Source of the DNA: Sphingomonas lenta
Lineage (GTDB): Bacteria > Pseudomonadota > Alphaproteobacteria > Sphingomonadales > Sphingomonadaceae
DNA: 64,000 bases
Assembly: GCF_002288825.1 (NCBI RefSeq)
Contig: NZ_NSLI01000002.1
Coordinates: 124,001-188,000, forward strand
Direction of reading: 5' to 3'
Shown in pieces: positions 45,409 to 55,291 of this stretch (positions are counted from its first letter, which is position 1; each line of letters begins with the position of its first letter). A program made the position numbers and the translations under genes. The notes under the pieces are model-generated. The model ran no database searches. It saw nothing but the letters and a program-made list of their open reading frames with translations, and was not told the DNA's origin.

Positions 45409-48400
45409 GTGGCGATCTTCAACGGCACCGACAACAACGACGAGATCAACGGCACCGACGCCAAGGACTCCATCTACGCGCGCAGCGGCGCCGACCTGAT
45501 CGATGCGGGCGGCGGCGACGACTATGTGAGCGCCGGCTGGGGCGACGACACCGTCGACGGCGGCGACGGCGCCGACGATATCCGCGCCGAGCTGGGCGAC
45601 GACCTGGTCGACGCCGGCGGCGGCGACGACCGCGTGGAGACCGGCGGCGGCAGCGACACGGTCCTGGGCGGCGCGGGCCACGACGTCATCTGGGGCCAGG
45701 GCGGCGTGCTGCGGATCGACGCGGGCGTGGGCGACGACAACGTCCACATCCATGGCGGCGTCTACGAGCAGCTCCAGGGCGGCGACGGCGTCGACACCAT
45801 CACCGTGATCTCCGGAACGGTCAGCCGCTTCACCAAGGCCGAGAACGGCTTCGAGCGCTACGGCACCAACAACGGCGCCGGCATGAACGGCACCGTCGGC
45901 GGCGACCACATCGACTTCGAGGGCATCGAGGCGCTCGCCGGCGTCGGCGGCATCAACTTCGACTATTCGAACGGGGCCGCCGGCCAGGGCGACTTCCTGC
46001 GCGGGACGCACAAGAACGACACCATCGACATGGGCGCCGGCGACGACACCGTCCATGGCGGCGACGGGAACGACTTCGTCGATTCGGCGGACGGGAACGA
46101 CACGGTCTACGGCGGTTCCGGGAACGACACGATCTGGTCTTATGGGGGCGTCGACGTCCTAGACGGCGGCGCGGGCGACGACCGGCTAGAGGGCGGTCTC
46201 GGCGACGACACCACCTATGGCGGCGACGGGAACGATACGATCACCGACGGCTACGGCCTGAACGTGATCGAGGGCGGCGCGGGCGACGACAGCATCCAAG
46301 CCTATGACGACGGCGGCTCGATCGACGCCGGCTCGGGCGACGACAAGGTCTGGGTCGGCTCGGCCGCGAACGGCTATCTCAAGCTTCAGGGCGGCGACGG
46401 CGTCGACACGATCGTGCTCAGCGGGACCAGGCTCCACAGCTTCTCCGCCCAGGGCAACGGGTTCGAAAAGCTGATCCTGACCGGCAATGCGTTCGGCACG
46501 GCGGCGAACGACTCGGTCGATCTGCTCAGCCTGACGAACGGCAATACGGGCCCGAACTGGGTGGCGTTCAAGGCCGGCGACGGCAACGACACGTTCAGCG
46601 GCACGGAGGGCAACGACAATCTCGACGGCGACGCGGGCGACGACCTGATCGAAGGCGGCGCGGGCGGCGACTGGATCAACGGCGGCACGGGGCTCGACAT
46701 CGTCAGCTACCGGCGCGCGGGCGCGGCGGTCACCGTCGACCTCTCCAAGGTCGATCAGTATCAGGACACGGGCGGCGCGGGCGTGGACCGCATCTACAAC
46801 GTCGAAGGCCTGGAAGGCTCGGCCTTCGCCGACACGCTGACCGGCCGCGAGACGCACGACGTGCTGCGGGGCGGCGCGGGCGACGATACGCTACGCGGCG
46901 GCTTCGGCGGCGACACGATTGAGGGCGGCGCGGGCGACGACCACATCTACGCCGGCGGCCGCGGTAAGGCCGTGCTCACCGGCGAGGAGCAGCCCAGCTA
47001 CGCGGTCGAGCATCTGCGCGGCGGCGAAGGCGCGGACACCTACCACTTCAACGGCATGAGCGACCTGGGCCTCTCGTACCGGACGATCAAATATGGCGGT
47101 CCGGGCGGCAATGTCGGCTACATCACGCAATATTACGGCGGCTGGGCCGGAACGATCGAGTTCAATCACGCCGAGGGCGACCGCATCGACATCGGCGCCA
47201 TTCCGCTCGGCGAGATCGCGACGGGCGATCAAGATTTCACGAGCGGCTATCGTCTGAATGCGGATGGCACGACATCGCTGCTGTTCGCCGGCGAGGACCT
47301 GGACGGTTCGGGTCGTGGAGTCGCCTCCTGGATCATCGAGGGCCTGTACGACTTTACCAGGGAGGCGGCTTCCGGCTTCTATGTCGGATTGGCGCGCCAG
47401 AACGGTGGTGACGGGAACGACCACCTGACGGGCAGCGCCTATCGCGACTCGCTGCGCGGCCATGGCGGCGACGACCTGCTCGACGGCGCGGCCGGCGACG
47501 ACTGGCTCGACGGCGGTGACGGCGAAGACACCGCCAGCTACGCCAGCGCAGATAGCGCCGTCTCCGTCCGGCTCGATGTCCAAGGTGTGGATCAGGACAC
47601 GCTTGGTGCGGGTGTCGACCGCCTGTCCGCCATCGAGAATCTCCGCGGCTCGACTCACGCGGATACGCTCCGCGGCGACGCGGGCGCGAACCGGATCGAC
47701 GGCGGCGACGGCGCGGACACGATCATCGGTGGGCACGGGTACGACGTGCTCGTCGGCGGGGCGGGTGCGGACGTCTACCGCTACGAGAGCGAAGCCGACA
47801 TGACGCCGATCGACGTCGCTTATGAGCAGTCGGAACGCGTCGACCTGCAGGAGGACGATCGCATCGACCTGACCGGCCTCGGCGCGTTCACCTTCGTCGG
47901 CGACGGGCCGTACGGCGACGCCGGTCGGCCGGAGGTGGCGGTACACTACACCGACCGCTTCACCGTGATCGAGTTCGATCGGGACGGCGACGGGCGCCAC
48001 AATGCCAAGATCGTCATTGAGGGCCGTGTCGACCTGGTCGAGGTCGCGCCGGGCATGCTGGCCAAGCGTGCCGAGAGCGTGATCCAGGGTGACGAGCGCG
48101 CCAATCGGCTGACCGGCACGGCCGCGACCGACCTGATCGAGGGCCGCGGCGGCAACGACACGATCCAAGGCATGGGGGGTCTCGACAAGCTGTCCGGCGG
48201 TGCGGGCAATGATCGCCTGGCCGGGGGCGACGACGCGGATACGCTGAGCGGCGACGCGGGCACTGATTTTCTCTACGGCGAGGTGGGCGACGACGTGCTG
48301 AACGGCGGCGACGGCGACGACCAACTGGACGGGGGTATCGGCAGGGACAGTCTGGTCGGCGGCGCCGGAAACGACACCTACCACGTCGACCAAATAGGCG

Positions 48401-49851
48401 AATACGTCGTCGAGGAGGCCAATGGCGGCGTCGACACCGTCAACTCGGCGGTGAACCACGGCCTCGCAGCCCATGTCGAGAACCTCGTGCTCGTCGCAGG
48501 CGCTCATCGCGGCGTCGGCAACGATCTGGCGAACCGCATGACGGGCAACGAGGGCACGAACGCGCTCTACGGCCATGGCGGCAACGACGTGCTGCTCGGA
48601 GGCGCGGGGCTCGACCTGCTCGACGGCGGCGCCGGTGCCGATCAGCTTCGCGGCGGCGCCGACTTCGACGAGATCCTCGGCGGCGACGGGAACGATAAAC
48701 TTTATGGCGAGGACGGCGACGACCTGATGCAGGGCGACGCCGGCGCCGATTACCTCGACGGCGGCGTGGGCGACGATCGGATGGACGGCGGTGCCGACGC
48801 CGACGAGCTGCGCGGCGGCGCGGGCCTGGACGAGATGCACGGCGGCCAGGGCAGCGACAAGCTGTACGGCGGCGATGGTGCCGACCGGCTGTTCGGCGGC
48901 GATGCGGTCGATCTCCTCGACGGCGGTGTCGGCGCCGACACGATGGAGGGCGACTTGGGCAATGACGTGTACGTCGTCGATGACGCCGGGGACACAGTGT
49001 CGGAAGCGGCGGACGAGGGCACGGATACGGTCCGCTCCTCGATCGACCACAAGCTCGCCGACAATGTCGAACGCTTGGAACTGGGCGGAACAGCCGACCT
49101 GACGGGTCAGGGCAACAACCTCGCCAACAGCCTCGTCGGAAACGCGGGCAGCAACTACCTGTACGGCTTCGACGGTGCCGACGCGCTCTCCGGCGGCGCC
49201 GGCAACGACTTCCTCGCCGGCGGTGCGGGCGTCGACACGATGACGGGCGGCTCCGGCGACGACAGGTACAGCGTAGACGATGTGAAGGACGTCGTCGTCG
49301 AAGCCGCAGACGGCGGCTTCGACCAGGTCTCGACGTTCGGCAGCTATCGCCTGAGCGCGAACGTCGAACGGCTGTCGCTGCTCGGCACGGCGGATGCGGA
49401 CGGGTTCGGCGAGGCTGGCCGCAACGAGCTGTTCGGCAACGCCGGCGCGAATCGGCTGTCGGGCGGCGGGGGCGACGACGTGCTCAGCGGCAACGCCGGA
49501 GACGACGTGCTGAGCGGCGATGCGGGTTCGGATTGGCTGTACGGCGGAGCGGGATCCGACCGCTTCCTGTTCGCCTCGGTCGGCGACACGGGAGGCGACC
49601 GGATCGGGGATTTCGCGGCCGGCGACCTGATCGACCTGTCGGCTATGGACGCCAACTCCCTCGTGGCCGGTAACCAGGCGTTCCGGATCGTGGAAGGCGA
49701 GTTCTCGGGATCGGGCGGTGAGATCCGCGTGTTCGCGGCGGCGGACGGCCGTCACGAGATCGTCGCGGACGTCAACGGCGACAAGGCGGCCGATTTCTTC
49801 CTCTATGTCACGTCGGACCACACGCTGACGACGGCCGATTTCCTGCTCTAA
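45409..49851 (+). CDS. giant RTX (hemolysin-type Ca-binding repeat) protein
   Basis: 1480-residue acidic, apparently Cys-free protein made almost wholly of GGxGxD nonapeptide repeats in blocks, separated by short beta-rich spacers (for example [20 protein letters not shown]..., [51 protein letters not shown]). The C-terminus (about 1395-1480; [21 protein letters not shown]...[19 protein letters not shown]) matches the serralysin-type end that carries an uncleaved type I secretion signal. There is no N-terminal signal and no catalytic domain I can see. GTG start with GGGAG upstream. It is probably a secreted surface or matrix protein that folds on Ca2+. No typical HlyB/D pair is adjacent. Confidence 0.92.
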   Translation: MAIFNGTDNNDEINGTDAKDSIYARSGADLIDAGGGDDYVSAGWGDDTVDGGDGADDIRAELGDDLVDAGGGDDRVETGGGSDTVLGGAGHDVIWGQGGVLRIDAGVGDDNVHIHGGVYEQLQGGDGVDTITVISGTVSRFTKAENGFERYGTNNGAGMNGTVGGDHIDFEGIEALAGVGGINFDYSNGAAGQGDFLRGTHKNDTIDMGAGDDTVHGGDGNDFVDSADGNDTVYGGSGNDTIWSYGGVDVLDGGAGDDRLEGGLGDDTTYGGDGNDTITDGYGLNVIEGGAGDDSIQAYDDGGSIDAGSGDDKVWVGSAANGYLKLQGGDGVDTIVLSGTRLHSFSAQGNGFEKLILTGNAFGTAANDSVDLLSLTNGNTGPNWVAFKAGDGNDTFSGTEGNDNLDGDAGDDLIEGGAGGDWINGGTGLDIVSYRRAGAAVTVDLSKVDQYQDTGGAGVDRIYNVEGLEGSAFADTLTGRETHDVLRGGAGDDTLRGGFGGDTIEGGAGDDHIYAGGRGKAVLTGEEQPSYAVEHLRGGEGADTYHFNGMSDLGLSYRTIKYGGPGGNVGYITQYYGGWAGTIEFNHAEGDRIDIGAIPLGEIATGDQDFTSGYRLNADGTTSLLFAGEDLDGSGRGVASWIIEGLYDFTREAASGFYVGLARQNGGDGNDHLTGSAYRDSLRGHGGDDLLDGAAGDDWLDGGDGEDTASYASADSAVSVRLDVQGVDQDTLGAGVDRLSAIENLRGSTHADTLRGDAGANRIDGGDGADTIIGGHGYDVLVGGAGADVYRYESEADMTPIDVAYEQSERVDLQEDDRIDLTGLGAFTFVGDGPYGDAGRPEVAVHYTDRFTVIEFDRDGDGRHNAKIVIEGRVDLVEVAPGMLAKRAESVIQGDERANRLTGTAATDLIEGRGGNDTIQGMGGLDKLSGGAGNDRLAGGDDADTLSGDAGTDFLYGEVGDDVLNGGDGDDQLDGGIGRDSLVGGAGNDTYHVDQIGEYVVEEANGGVDTVNSAVNHGLAAHVENLVLVAGAHRGVGNDLANRMTGNEGTNALYGHGGNDVLLGGAGLDLLDGGAGADQLRGGADFDEILGGDGNDKLYGEDGDDLMQGDAGADYLDGGVGDDRMDGGADADELRGGAGLDEMHGGQGSDKLYGGDGADRLFGGDAVDLLDGGVGADTMEGDLGNDVYVVDDAGDTVSEAADEGTDTVRSSIDHKLADNVERLELGGTADLTGQGNNLANSLVGNAGSNYLYGFDGADALSGGAGNDFLAGGAGVDTMTGGSGDDRYSVDDVKDVVVEAADGGFDQVSTFGSYRLSANVERLSLLGTADADGFGEAGRNELFGNAGANRLSGGGGDDVLSGNAGDDVLSGDAGSDWLYGGAGSDRFLFASVGDTGGDRIGDFAAGDLIDLSAMDANSLVAGNQAFRIVEGEFSGSGGEIRVFAAADGRHEIVADVNGDKAADFFLYVTSDHTLTTADFLL

Positions 49852-49890
49852 GCGGGGATCGCCGCGGTGCGGGCCGTCGCTCGGGCGTCC

Positions 49891-50544
49891 TCAGGACGTC
49901 CGGGCGGCGGCCTCGTCATATCCGACCATCCGCAGGAAGTTGCGCGTGCCCCGCTCGACGCGGAAGCGGATGGTGGCGTCGTCCACGTGCGTGATGATCC
50001 CGAACTCCGTCTCCTTTTCCAGAAAGCCGCGCCAGAGCGAGAGAAGGTCGGCGGCGCTCAGCAGCGGATCGTCGATGCGGATCTCGCCGCGTTCCGCCGC
50101 GGCCTCCAGCACCCCCGCGATGCGCGCGCGGCAATGGCCGGGACCGGCGTGGAAGAAGCGCCGCGCCATTCCGGGCGACTGCGCCAGGTCGTGCGCGAGC
50201 ATGCGGTCGAGCGCGACGTGCGTCGGGCTGAACAGGAAGCGCAGCAGCACGTAGCCGAACGCGTTGAGCTGCTGGGGCAGCGAACCGTCGCCCTCCGGCT
50301 CCTCGTCGAGCTGGGCGATCATGGTCGCCATCTCAGCCTTCACCGCGGCCTCGAACAACGCCTCCTTGTCCTCGAAACGCTTATAGACGGTGACCTTGGA
50401 TACCCCTGCGCGGGCGGCGATGTCCTCGATCGTCGAGGCGGCGAGGCCCCGTTCGAAGAAGCTGTCGCGCGCGGCCCTCAGAATCGCCGCGTCTTTGGTG
50501 CGGTCGGGGCGGCGGCCGCCCGAAATCTGACGGACCTTACCCAT
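49891..50544 (-). CDS. TetR/AcrR family repressor
   Basis: 217-residue regulator. The N-terminal helix-turn-helix (about 20-66; ILRAARDSFFERGLAASTIEDIAARAGVSKVTVYKRFEDKEALFEAAV) is standard TetR. The C-terminal domain resembles the AcrR/TetR_C group. It is divergent from a four-gene exporter operon, with a 32-base operator-like palindrome between them, so it most likely represses the exporter and itself until a substrate binds. Confidence 0.93.
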   Translation of the reverse strand: MGKVRQISGGRRPDRTKDAAILRAARDSFFERGLAASTIEDIAARAGVSKVTVYKRFEDKEALFEAAVKAEMATMIAQLDEEPEGDGSLPQQLNAFGYVLLRFLFSPTHVALDRMLAHDLAQSPGMARRFFHAGPGHCRARIAGVLEAAAERGEIRIDDPLLSAADLLSLWRGFLEKETEFGIITHVDDATIRFRVERGTRNFLRMVGYDEAAARTS

Positions 50545-50567
50545 AGGGCAGCAACGACGCCCTAAAC

Positions 50568-50599
50568 TGTACGCTTGCGTTCATGAACGCGATCGTACA
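50568..50599. promoter_or_regulatory. TetR operator candidate, 32-base near-perfect palindrome
   Basis: Outer arms TGTACG/CGTACA and inner core GCGTTC-AT-GAACGC, separated by 3-base spacers; only two symmetric pairs mismatch over 32 bases. It lies 24 bases upstream of the tetR start and 41 bases before the permease start, so one site can control both promoters. The layout fits two TetR dimers or one on an extended site. Confidence 0.8.
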
Positions 50600-50639
50600 T
50601 TAAGCGTGCGGGTTTGGCGAGTCGGAGCGGACGCACATC

Positions 50640-51776
50640 ATGGGCTGGATCGCGATCCGCATGCTGACGGGCGATCGGGTCAAGTTCATCGGCCTCTTGT
50701 TCGGCGTCGCCTTCTCGACGCTGCTGATCACGCAGCAGCTGACCATCTTCGTCAACCTGCTGCTCCGCGGCGCGGCACCAGTGAACGAGGTCTCCACCGC
50801 CGACATCTGGGTCATGGACCCGTCCGGGCGCACCACGGACGTGACGCTCGCCCTGCCCTCCACGGCGTTGGAGCGGGTGCGCGGCGTGCCCGGCGTGCTC
50901 TGGGCCGCACCGCTCATCCGCTCGGGCGCGACCGTCAGGACGCCGGAGGGCGATCTGGAGCCCGTGTCCGTCATCGGCGTGGACGACGCGACGCTGATCG
51001 GCCTGCCCCGCCGCATGGTGGAGGGCAGCCGCGACGCGCTGGCCGAGCCGGACGCGGTGTTCATCGACGACGTGGGGTCGCGTAAGCTGTTCGAACAGGG
51101 CGGCGCGGTCGGTACGCGGCTCGAGCTGAACGACCAGCGCGCGGTGATCCGCGGCATCGTCGACGCGGACCCGAGCTTCACCTCGACCGTAATCCTCTAC
51201 ACGCGCTACTCGAACGCGCTCAATTACCTGCCCGGCACGCGCAACCGCTTGAGTTTCGTGCTCGCGCGCTCCGCACCGGGGCAGGACGCGAAGGCGGTCG
51301 CGACCAGGATCGAACGCGAGACGGGCTTGCGCGCGCGCACCAAGCCCGAGTTCGCGCGCGACGGCATCGACTATATCATCGAGAACACGGGCATCCCTAT
51401 CAACTTCGGCATCACGGTCGCGTTGGGCTTCATCGTCGGCGTGGCGATCGTGGGTCTGACCTTCAGCCTATTCATCCGCGACAACATCAAGCAGTTCGGG
51501 GCGTTGAAGGCGATAGGTGTTAACAACAATGAGATCCGCCTGATGGTCGCGGCGCAGGCGGGGCTGGTCGGGCTGATCGGGTACGGCGTCGGCCTGGCGA
51601 TGGCGGTCGCGTTCGTGTTCGTCGGGGCCGCGACGGGCGACGCGTTCAAGGGTTTCTACATGCCCTGGGAGATCCCCGTGATCGCGGCCGTGGTGGTGCT
51701 GGTCATGATCCTGCTCACGGGTCTCATCGCGCTGCGGTCGGTGCTGCGCACGGAGCCCGCCGAGGTGTTCCGATGA
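50640..51776 (+). CDS. DevC/MacB-type ABC transporter permease
   Basis: 378-residue FtsX-fold permease. One N-terminal helix (about 18-42), a large periplasmic domain (about 43-255), then three helices (about 258-283, 305-335, 345-368), ending RSVLRTEPAEVF. This matches DevC of DevBCA exporters. The ATPase gene overlaps by four bases (ATGA). With the adaptor and outer-membrane protein it forms a tripartite efflux system; the substrate is unknown. Confidence 0.9.
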   Translation: MGWIAIRMLTGDRVKFIGLLFGVAFSTLLITQQLTIFVNLLLRGAAPVNEVSTADIWVMDPSGRTTDVTLALPSTALERVRGVPGVLWAAPLIRSGATVRTPEGDLEPVSVIGVDDATLIGLPRRMVEGSRDALAEPDAVFIDDVGSRKLFEQGGAVGTRLELNDQRAVIRGIVDADPSFTSTVILYTRYSNALNYLPGTRNRLSFVLARSAPGQDAKAVATRIERETGLRARTKPEFARDGIDYIIENTGIPINFGITVALGFIVGVAIVGLTFSLFIRDNIKQFGALKAIGVNNNEIRLMVAAQAGLVGLIGYGVGLAMAVAFVFVGAATGDAFKGFYMPWEIPVIAAVVVLVMILLTGLIALRSVLRTEPAEVFR

Positions 51777-52474
51777 GCGAAGCCATCCGCGTCGAGGGGA
51801 TCGTCAAGGAGTTCCCCGTCGGCGACACCCGCATCCGCGTGCTCCACGGCATCGACGTGGACGTGAACTCGGGCGAGCTGACCTATCTGGTCGGCGAGTC
51901 CGGGTCGGGCAAGACCACGCTGATCTCGATCATCGCGGGCATCCTCTACCCGACCGCGGGCCGCGTCAGCGTGTTCGGGACCGACATTTACGACCTGTCT
52001 GACAACCAGCTCGTCCGCTTCCGCCTCCAGACGATCGGCTTTATCTTCCAACAGTACAACCTCATCCCGACGCTAACCGCCGCGGAGAACGCGGCGGTGC
52101 CGCTGGTCGCGGCGGGCATGAGACGCGCCGAGGCGGTCGATCGCGGGCGGGCGCTGCTGGAGCGGCTCAACATCGGCGACCAGGCGGAGAAGCTGCCGCG
52201 CCAGCTGTCGGGCGGGCAGCAGCAGCGCGTCGCCATCGCCCGCGCGCTCGTCCACGAGCCGCGCCTCGTCGTCTGCGACGAGCCCACCGCCGCGCTCGAC
52301 GCCAAATCGGGGAGGCGCGTCATGGACCTGCTGCGCGAGGTGGCGCTCGCGTCCGAGCGCGCCGTCATCATCGTCACGCACGACAACCGCATCTTCGACC
52401 TGGCCGACCGCATTCTCCAAATGGAGGACGGCCGCATCACGCGCGACGGCAAGCAGATGCCGGAAGGGCACTAA
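51773..52474 (+). CDS. DevA/MacB-type ABC transporter ATPase
   Basis: 233-residue ATPase: Walker A GESGSGKTT, Q-loop FQQYNLIPTLTAAEN, signature LSGGQQQR, Walker B LVVCDEPTAALD, H-loop VTHDNRIFD. It belongs to the MacB/LolD/DevA branch, which powers transport from the outer leaflet or periplasm through mechanotransmission rather than translocating across the membrane. Coupled to the permease gene; the adaptor gene starts four bases after its stop. Confidence 0.95.
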   Translation: MSEAIRVEGIVKEFPVGDTRIRVLHGIDVDVNSGELTYLVGESGSGKTTLISIIAGILYPTAGRVSVFGTDIYDLSDNQLVRFRLQTIGFIFQQYNLIPTLTAAENAAVPLVAAGMRRAEAVDRGRALLERLNIGDQAEKLPRQLSGGQQQRVAIARALVHEPRLVVCDEPTAALDAKSGRRVMDLLREVALASERAVIIVTHDNRIFDLADRILQMEDGRITRDGKQMPEGH

Positions 52475-52478
52475 TCGC

Positions 52479-53438
52479 ATGAAGCTCAACTTCTCCCGCC
52501 ACGTCCTACCCGCCGTCGCGGTGGTCGCGATCATCGTGTCGTTGGTGCTGGTGTTCCGGACGCAGCCCGACCGTACGCTCGCGCAGCCGATGACGACGCC
52601 CGCGACCAACCCGACCGCGAACCGGCCCACCGTGGCGGGCGCGGGCGTGATCGAGCCGTCGAGCGAGCTGATCGAGATCGCAGCACTTGTGCCGGGCGTG
52701 GTCGACCGGCTGTACGTCGAGGCGGGCCAGCGCGTCGCGGCGGGCGCGCCGCTCTTCTCGGTCGACAGCCGCGAGGCGCGCGCGGCGGTGGCGGAAGCCG
52801 AGGCGCGGCTGGCGCGCTCGCGGCAGAACATCGCCGCGGCGCAGACCTCGCTCGGCGTCGCGCGGCGGCAGTTCGCGCTCTACCAGTCGGCGGGCGATCC
52901 CCGCGCGGTAAGCCGGCAGGAGGTGATCACCAGCCGCGGCACCGTGGAGGACGCGTCGGCGCGCGTCGCCGTCGCCCAGGCCGAGGCGCGCGAGGCGCAG
53001 GCGCAGCTGGAGGCGGCGCGCGTCACGTTGGCGCGGCACACGGTCCGGGCACCGCGCTCGGCCACGGTGCTCCAAGTCCGCACCCGGCCGGGCGAGTACG
53101 CCAACGCCGGGCCGAACGCGGGCGACCCGCTGATCGCGATGGGCGTGACGGAGCCCCTGCACGTCAGGATCGACATCGACGAGAACGAGATCGAACGCGT
53201 GGCGCTCGGCCGGCCGGCGGTGATCTCGCCGCGCGGCGCGGCGAACCAGCGGACGCCCGTGACGTTCGTGCGCGCGGAGCCGCTGGTGGTGCCCAAGCGC
53301 TCGCTGACCAACGCGGCGACCGAGCGGGTGGACGTGCGCGTGCTGCAGCTGATCTACGCGCTGCCGGGAGCAAACCACGGCTATTTCGTGGGGCAGCAGG
53401 TGGACGGGTTCGTGCCGGCCAAGGGGGGTGGGCGGTGA
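52479..53438 (+). CDS. HlyD/DevB-type periplasmic adaptor
   Basis: 319-residue membrane-fusion protein. One N-terminal helix (about 10-27), a lipoyl half (GVIEPSSELIEIAALVPGVVDRLYVEAGQRVAAGAPLFSVD), an alpha-hairpin (about 95-185; AEAEARLARSRQNIAAAQTSLGVARRQF... and VAQAEAREAQAQLEAARVTLARHTVRAP), the second lipoyl half and a beta-barrel domain. It bridges the ABC permease to the outer-membrane channel. The stop overlaps the next start (GTGA). Confidence 0.92.
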   Translation: MKLNFSRHVLPAVAVVAIIVSLVLVFRTQPDRTLAQPMTTPATNPTANRPTVAGAGVIEPSSELIEIAALVPGVVDRLYVEAGQRVAAGAPLFSVDSREARAAVAEAEARLARSRQNIAAAQTSLGVARRQFALYQSAGDPRAVSRQEVITSRGTVEDASARVAVAQAEAREAQAQLEAARVTLARHTVRAPRSATVLQVRTRPGEYANAGPNAGDPLIAMGVTEPLHVRIDIDENEIERVALGRPAVISPRGAANQRTPVTFVRAEPLVVPKRSLTNAATERVDVRVLQLIYALPGANHGYFVGQQVDGFVPAKGGGR

Positions 53439-55045
53439 GGCGAACGGCTAGCCCTCCCCCTCACCGTCACCCCGGACTTGTTCCGGGGTCCATCGTCGTA
53501 CGCGCGTCGCCGGTTGGGGGACAGCACGCCCGCTCCTTCAACCGCTCGCAAACGGTTCGCTCGGACAGCGATGGACCCCGGAACAAGTCCGGGGTGACGC
53601 TAGGAAGTGAGGGTCGGCCAGCTCTGCCCCGCTTCATACTTCTGACAGCATTCACACTCGCCGCCTGCTCCACCGTCGAGCGCGCGCCGCCCGCGTCGAG
53701 CGCCGAGGCTGCGCTGCCGCCCAGCTTCGCGTTACTCGACCGCGAGCGGGCGGGTTCGGGGTCGCTCGCCGATCTTCTGCCCAGGCAGGACCCGGCGTTC
53801 GTCGAGCTGGAGCGCCGCGCGTTGACGGACGCCCCTACCCTCCTCGCCGCGCTCGCCCGGATCGACGCGGCGCGGGCGGGCGTGCGCGGCGCGCGGGCGG
53901 AGCGGTTCCCGAACGTGCAGGCGAGCGGGTCGGTCACGCGCCAGCGCATCAACCCCGGTGCGCAGTTCGGCGGCGACCTGCCGCCCGGCGTCGCGATCGA
54001 GCCGGGGCAGACGCAGTTCCGCGCCGGGCTGGACGCGAGCTTCGACGCCGACCTGTTCGGCCGGTTGCGCGCGAGCGAGCGCGCGGCGCGGCTCCGGGTC
54101 GACGCGGCGGACGCGGACGCGGCAGGCGTCAGGCTGGCGCTCACGGGCGATATCGCGCGCACGGTGGTGGACGCGCGCGCCCTCGACCGGCGCGAGGCGG
54201 TGGTCAGGCGCGACATCGCGAGCGCGGAGGAGCTGGTCGCGGTGACGCGCGTCCGTTCGCGCGCGGGAATCGCGCCCGAGTTCGACCTGGTGCGCGCGCA
54301 GTCGCTGGAAGCGGACGCGCGCGCGCGGCTGCAGCCGATCCTGTCGGAGCGGGCGGCGGTGCTCGGGCGGCTGGTAACGCTGACGGGCCTGCCGACGTCG
54401 GAGGTGCAGGGGCAACTCGCCGCCCCGCCCGGGCCGGGGCTGACCGCGGTTCCCGCCCTGTCTGTTCCGTCGACCCTTCTACGGGGCCGGCCCGACGTCG
54501 CCGCAGCCGAGCGTCGCCTCGCCGCGGCCGACCAGGAGATCGCGGCGGCGGCGGCCGACCGCTTTCCCCGGCTGACGATTACCGCCGCGCTAGGGCTGTT
54601 CGCGCTGACGGGCGGCGGGCTGTTCAGCGACGACGCGATCGTCGGTTTTGTCGGGCCGGGGCTGGCCGGACCGCTGCTCGATTTCGGCCGCGTGGGGGCG
54701 CGCATCGACCAACGTCAGGCCGAAGCACGCGAGGCGTTCGCCAACTACCGCGACGCGCTGTTCACTGCACTCGGCGAGACGGAGCAGGCGCTGGGCCAGA
54801 TCACCGCCGCCGACGCGCGAGCCGTGGCGCTCGAGCGGCAAGCGTTCCTCGACCGCGACGCCGCCGGCCTGGCGCGCGAACGCTACCGGCGCGGTCTCGA
54901 CACGTTTCTGACGGTGATCGACGCCGAACGCACCGCCAACACCAGCCAGGCGAACGCGATAGAAGCGCGCGCGGACGCGTCGCGCACGCGGGTGGCACTA
55001 TACCGAGCGGTGGGCGGCGAGGCAGGCGCGAAGGCTGCGCCCTGA
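53435..55045 (+). CDS. outer-membrane efflux lipoprotein (NodT/TolC family) with repeat-encoded N-terminus
   Basis: 536-codon frame. The TolC-type body begins near residue 90 (DRERAGSGSLADLLPRQDPAFVELERRAL) and has two halves of coiled-coil helices. The lipoprotein signal FILLTAFTLAAC-S lies at about residues 68-80, far from the coupled GTG start at 53435 (GTGA with the adaptor). Residues 11-55 are encoded exactly by a 135-base REP-like element (53465-53599). Either translation starts at 53435 and reads the repeat, or it restarts at GTG 53594 at the repeat's edge, which would give a 25-residue leader ahead of the Cys. It completes the tripartite exporter. Confidence 0.85.
   Translation: MRRTASPPPHRHPGLVPGSIVVRASPVGGQHARSFNRSQTVRSDSDGPRNKSGVTLGSEGRPALPRFILLTAFTLAACSTVERAPPASSAEAALPPSFALLDRERAGSGSLADLLPRQDPAFVELERRALTDAPTLLAALARIDAARAGVRGARAERFPNVQASGSVTRQRINPGAQFGGDLPPGVAIEPGQTQFRAGLDASFDADLFGRLRASERAARLRVDAADADAAGVRLALTGDIARTVVDARALDRREAVVRRDIASAEELVAVTRVRSRAGIAPEFDLVRAQSLEADARARLQPILSERAAVLGRLVTLTGLPTSEVQGQLAAPPGPGLTAVPALSVPSTLLRGRPDVAAAERRLAAADQEIAAAAADRFPRLTITAALGLFALTGGGLFSDDAIVGFVGPGLAGPLLDFGRVGARIDQRQAEAREAFANYRDALFTALGETEQALGQITAADARAVALERQAFLDRDAAGLARERYRRGLDTFLTVIDAERTANTSQANAIEARADASRTRVALYRAVGGEAGAKAAP
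53465..53599. repeat. REP-like doublet, copy E, inside a coding frame
   Basis: Full 135-base member: left arm (53465-53495) and inverted right arm (53569-53599). It starts exactly on codon 11 of the outer-membrane lipoprotein frame, is 45 codons long with no stop, and would add RHPGLVPGSI...DGPRNKSGVT upstream of the signal sequence. The same family is intergenic at 7242, 17290, 23804 and 27602. Confidence 0.9.
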
Positions 55046-55047
55046 TC

Positions 55048-55212
55048 CTACTTCTTGGGCGCGTCCTTGCGCTCGGCCTCGTGCCGATGGTCGCGCTTGT
55101 CGCAGCAGTCGCCCCGTTCACAGCACTCCGCGCGTTCCTCGCAGCAGTCGGCGGCGAGCGCCGGGGCGGCGGTGAACAGGACCGAGGCGGCGAGGATCTT
55201 GAGGCTGGTCAC
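55048..55212 (-). CDS. small secreted Cys-rich protein
   Basis: 54-residue protein, convergent with the exporter operon (2-base gap). Signal peptide MTSLKILAASVLFTAAPALA; mature part about 34 residues with three Cys-Cys pairs (Cys23-24, 30-31, 36-37) in spaced DCCEERAECCERGDCCDKR, then the His/Lys-rich DHRHEAERKDAPKK. GTG start with GGAG 7 bases upstream supports translation. The composition suggests metal or redox binding in the periplasm. I recognise no named family. Confidence 0.7.
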   Translation of the reverse strand: MTSLKILAASVLFTAAPALAADCCEERAECCERGDCCDKRDHRHEAERKDAPKK

Positions 55213-55291
55213 GGGCGTCTCCGTTGCGATAACGCCAACATAGCGGCGGCGTGCGGCGGAACCAACACTGCGCGTGGCGTTTACCCCGCGT

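Noticed and set aside
46891..49821. 976-residue open frame antisense to the RTX gene
   Set aside because: It arises from the biased GGC-GAC repeat codons read backwards; composition is repetitive Val/Ala/Arg with no start signal or family, and the sense protein is clear.
45409..49851. RTX repeats as a CRISPR-like or DNA-level repeat array
   Set aside because: Repeats are degenerate, in frame and of nine residues, with no spacers; they are protein repeats.
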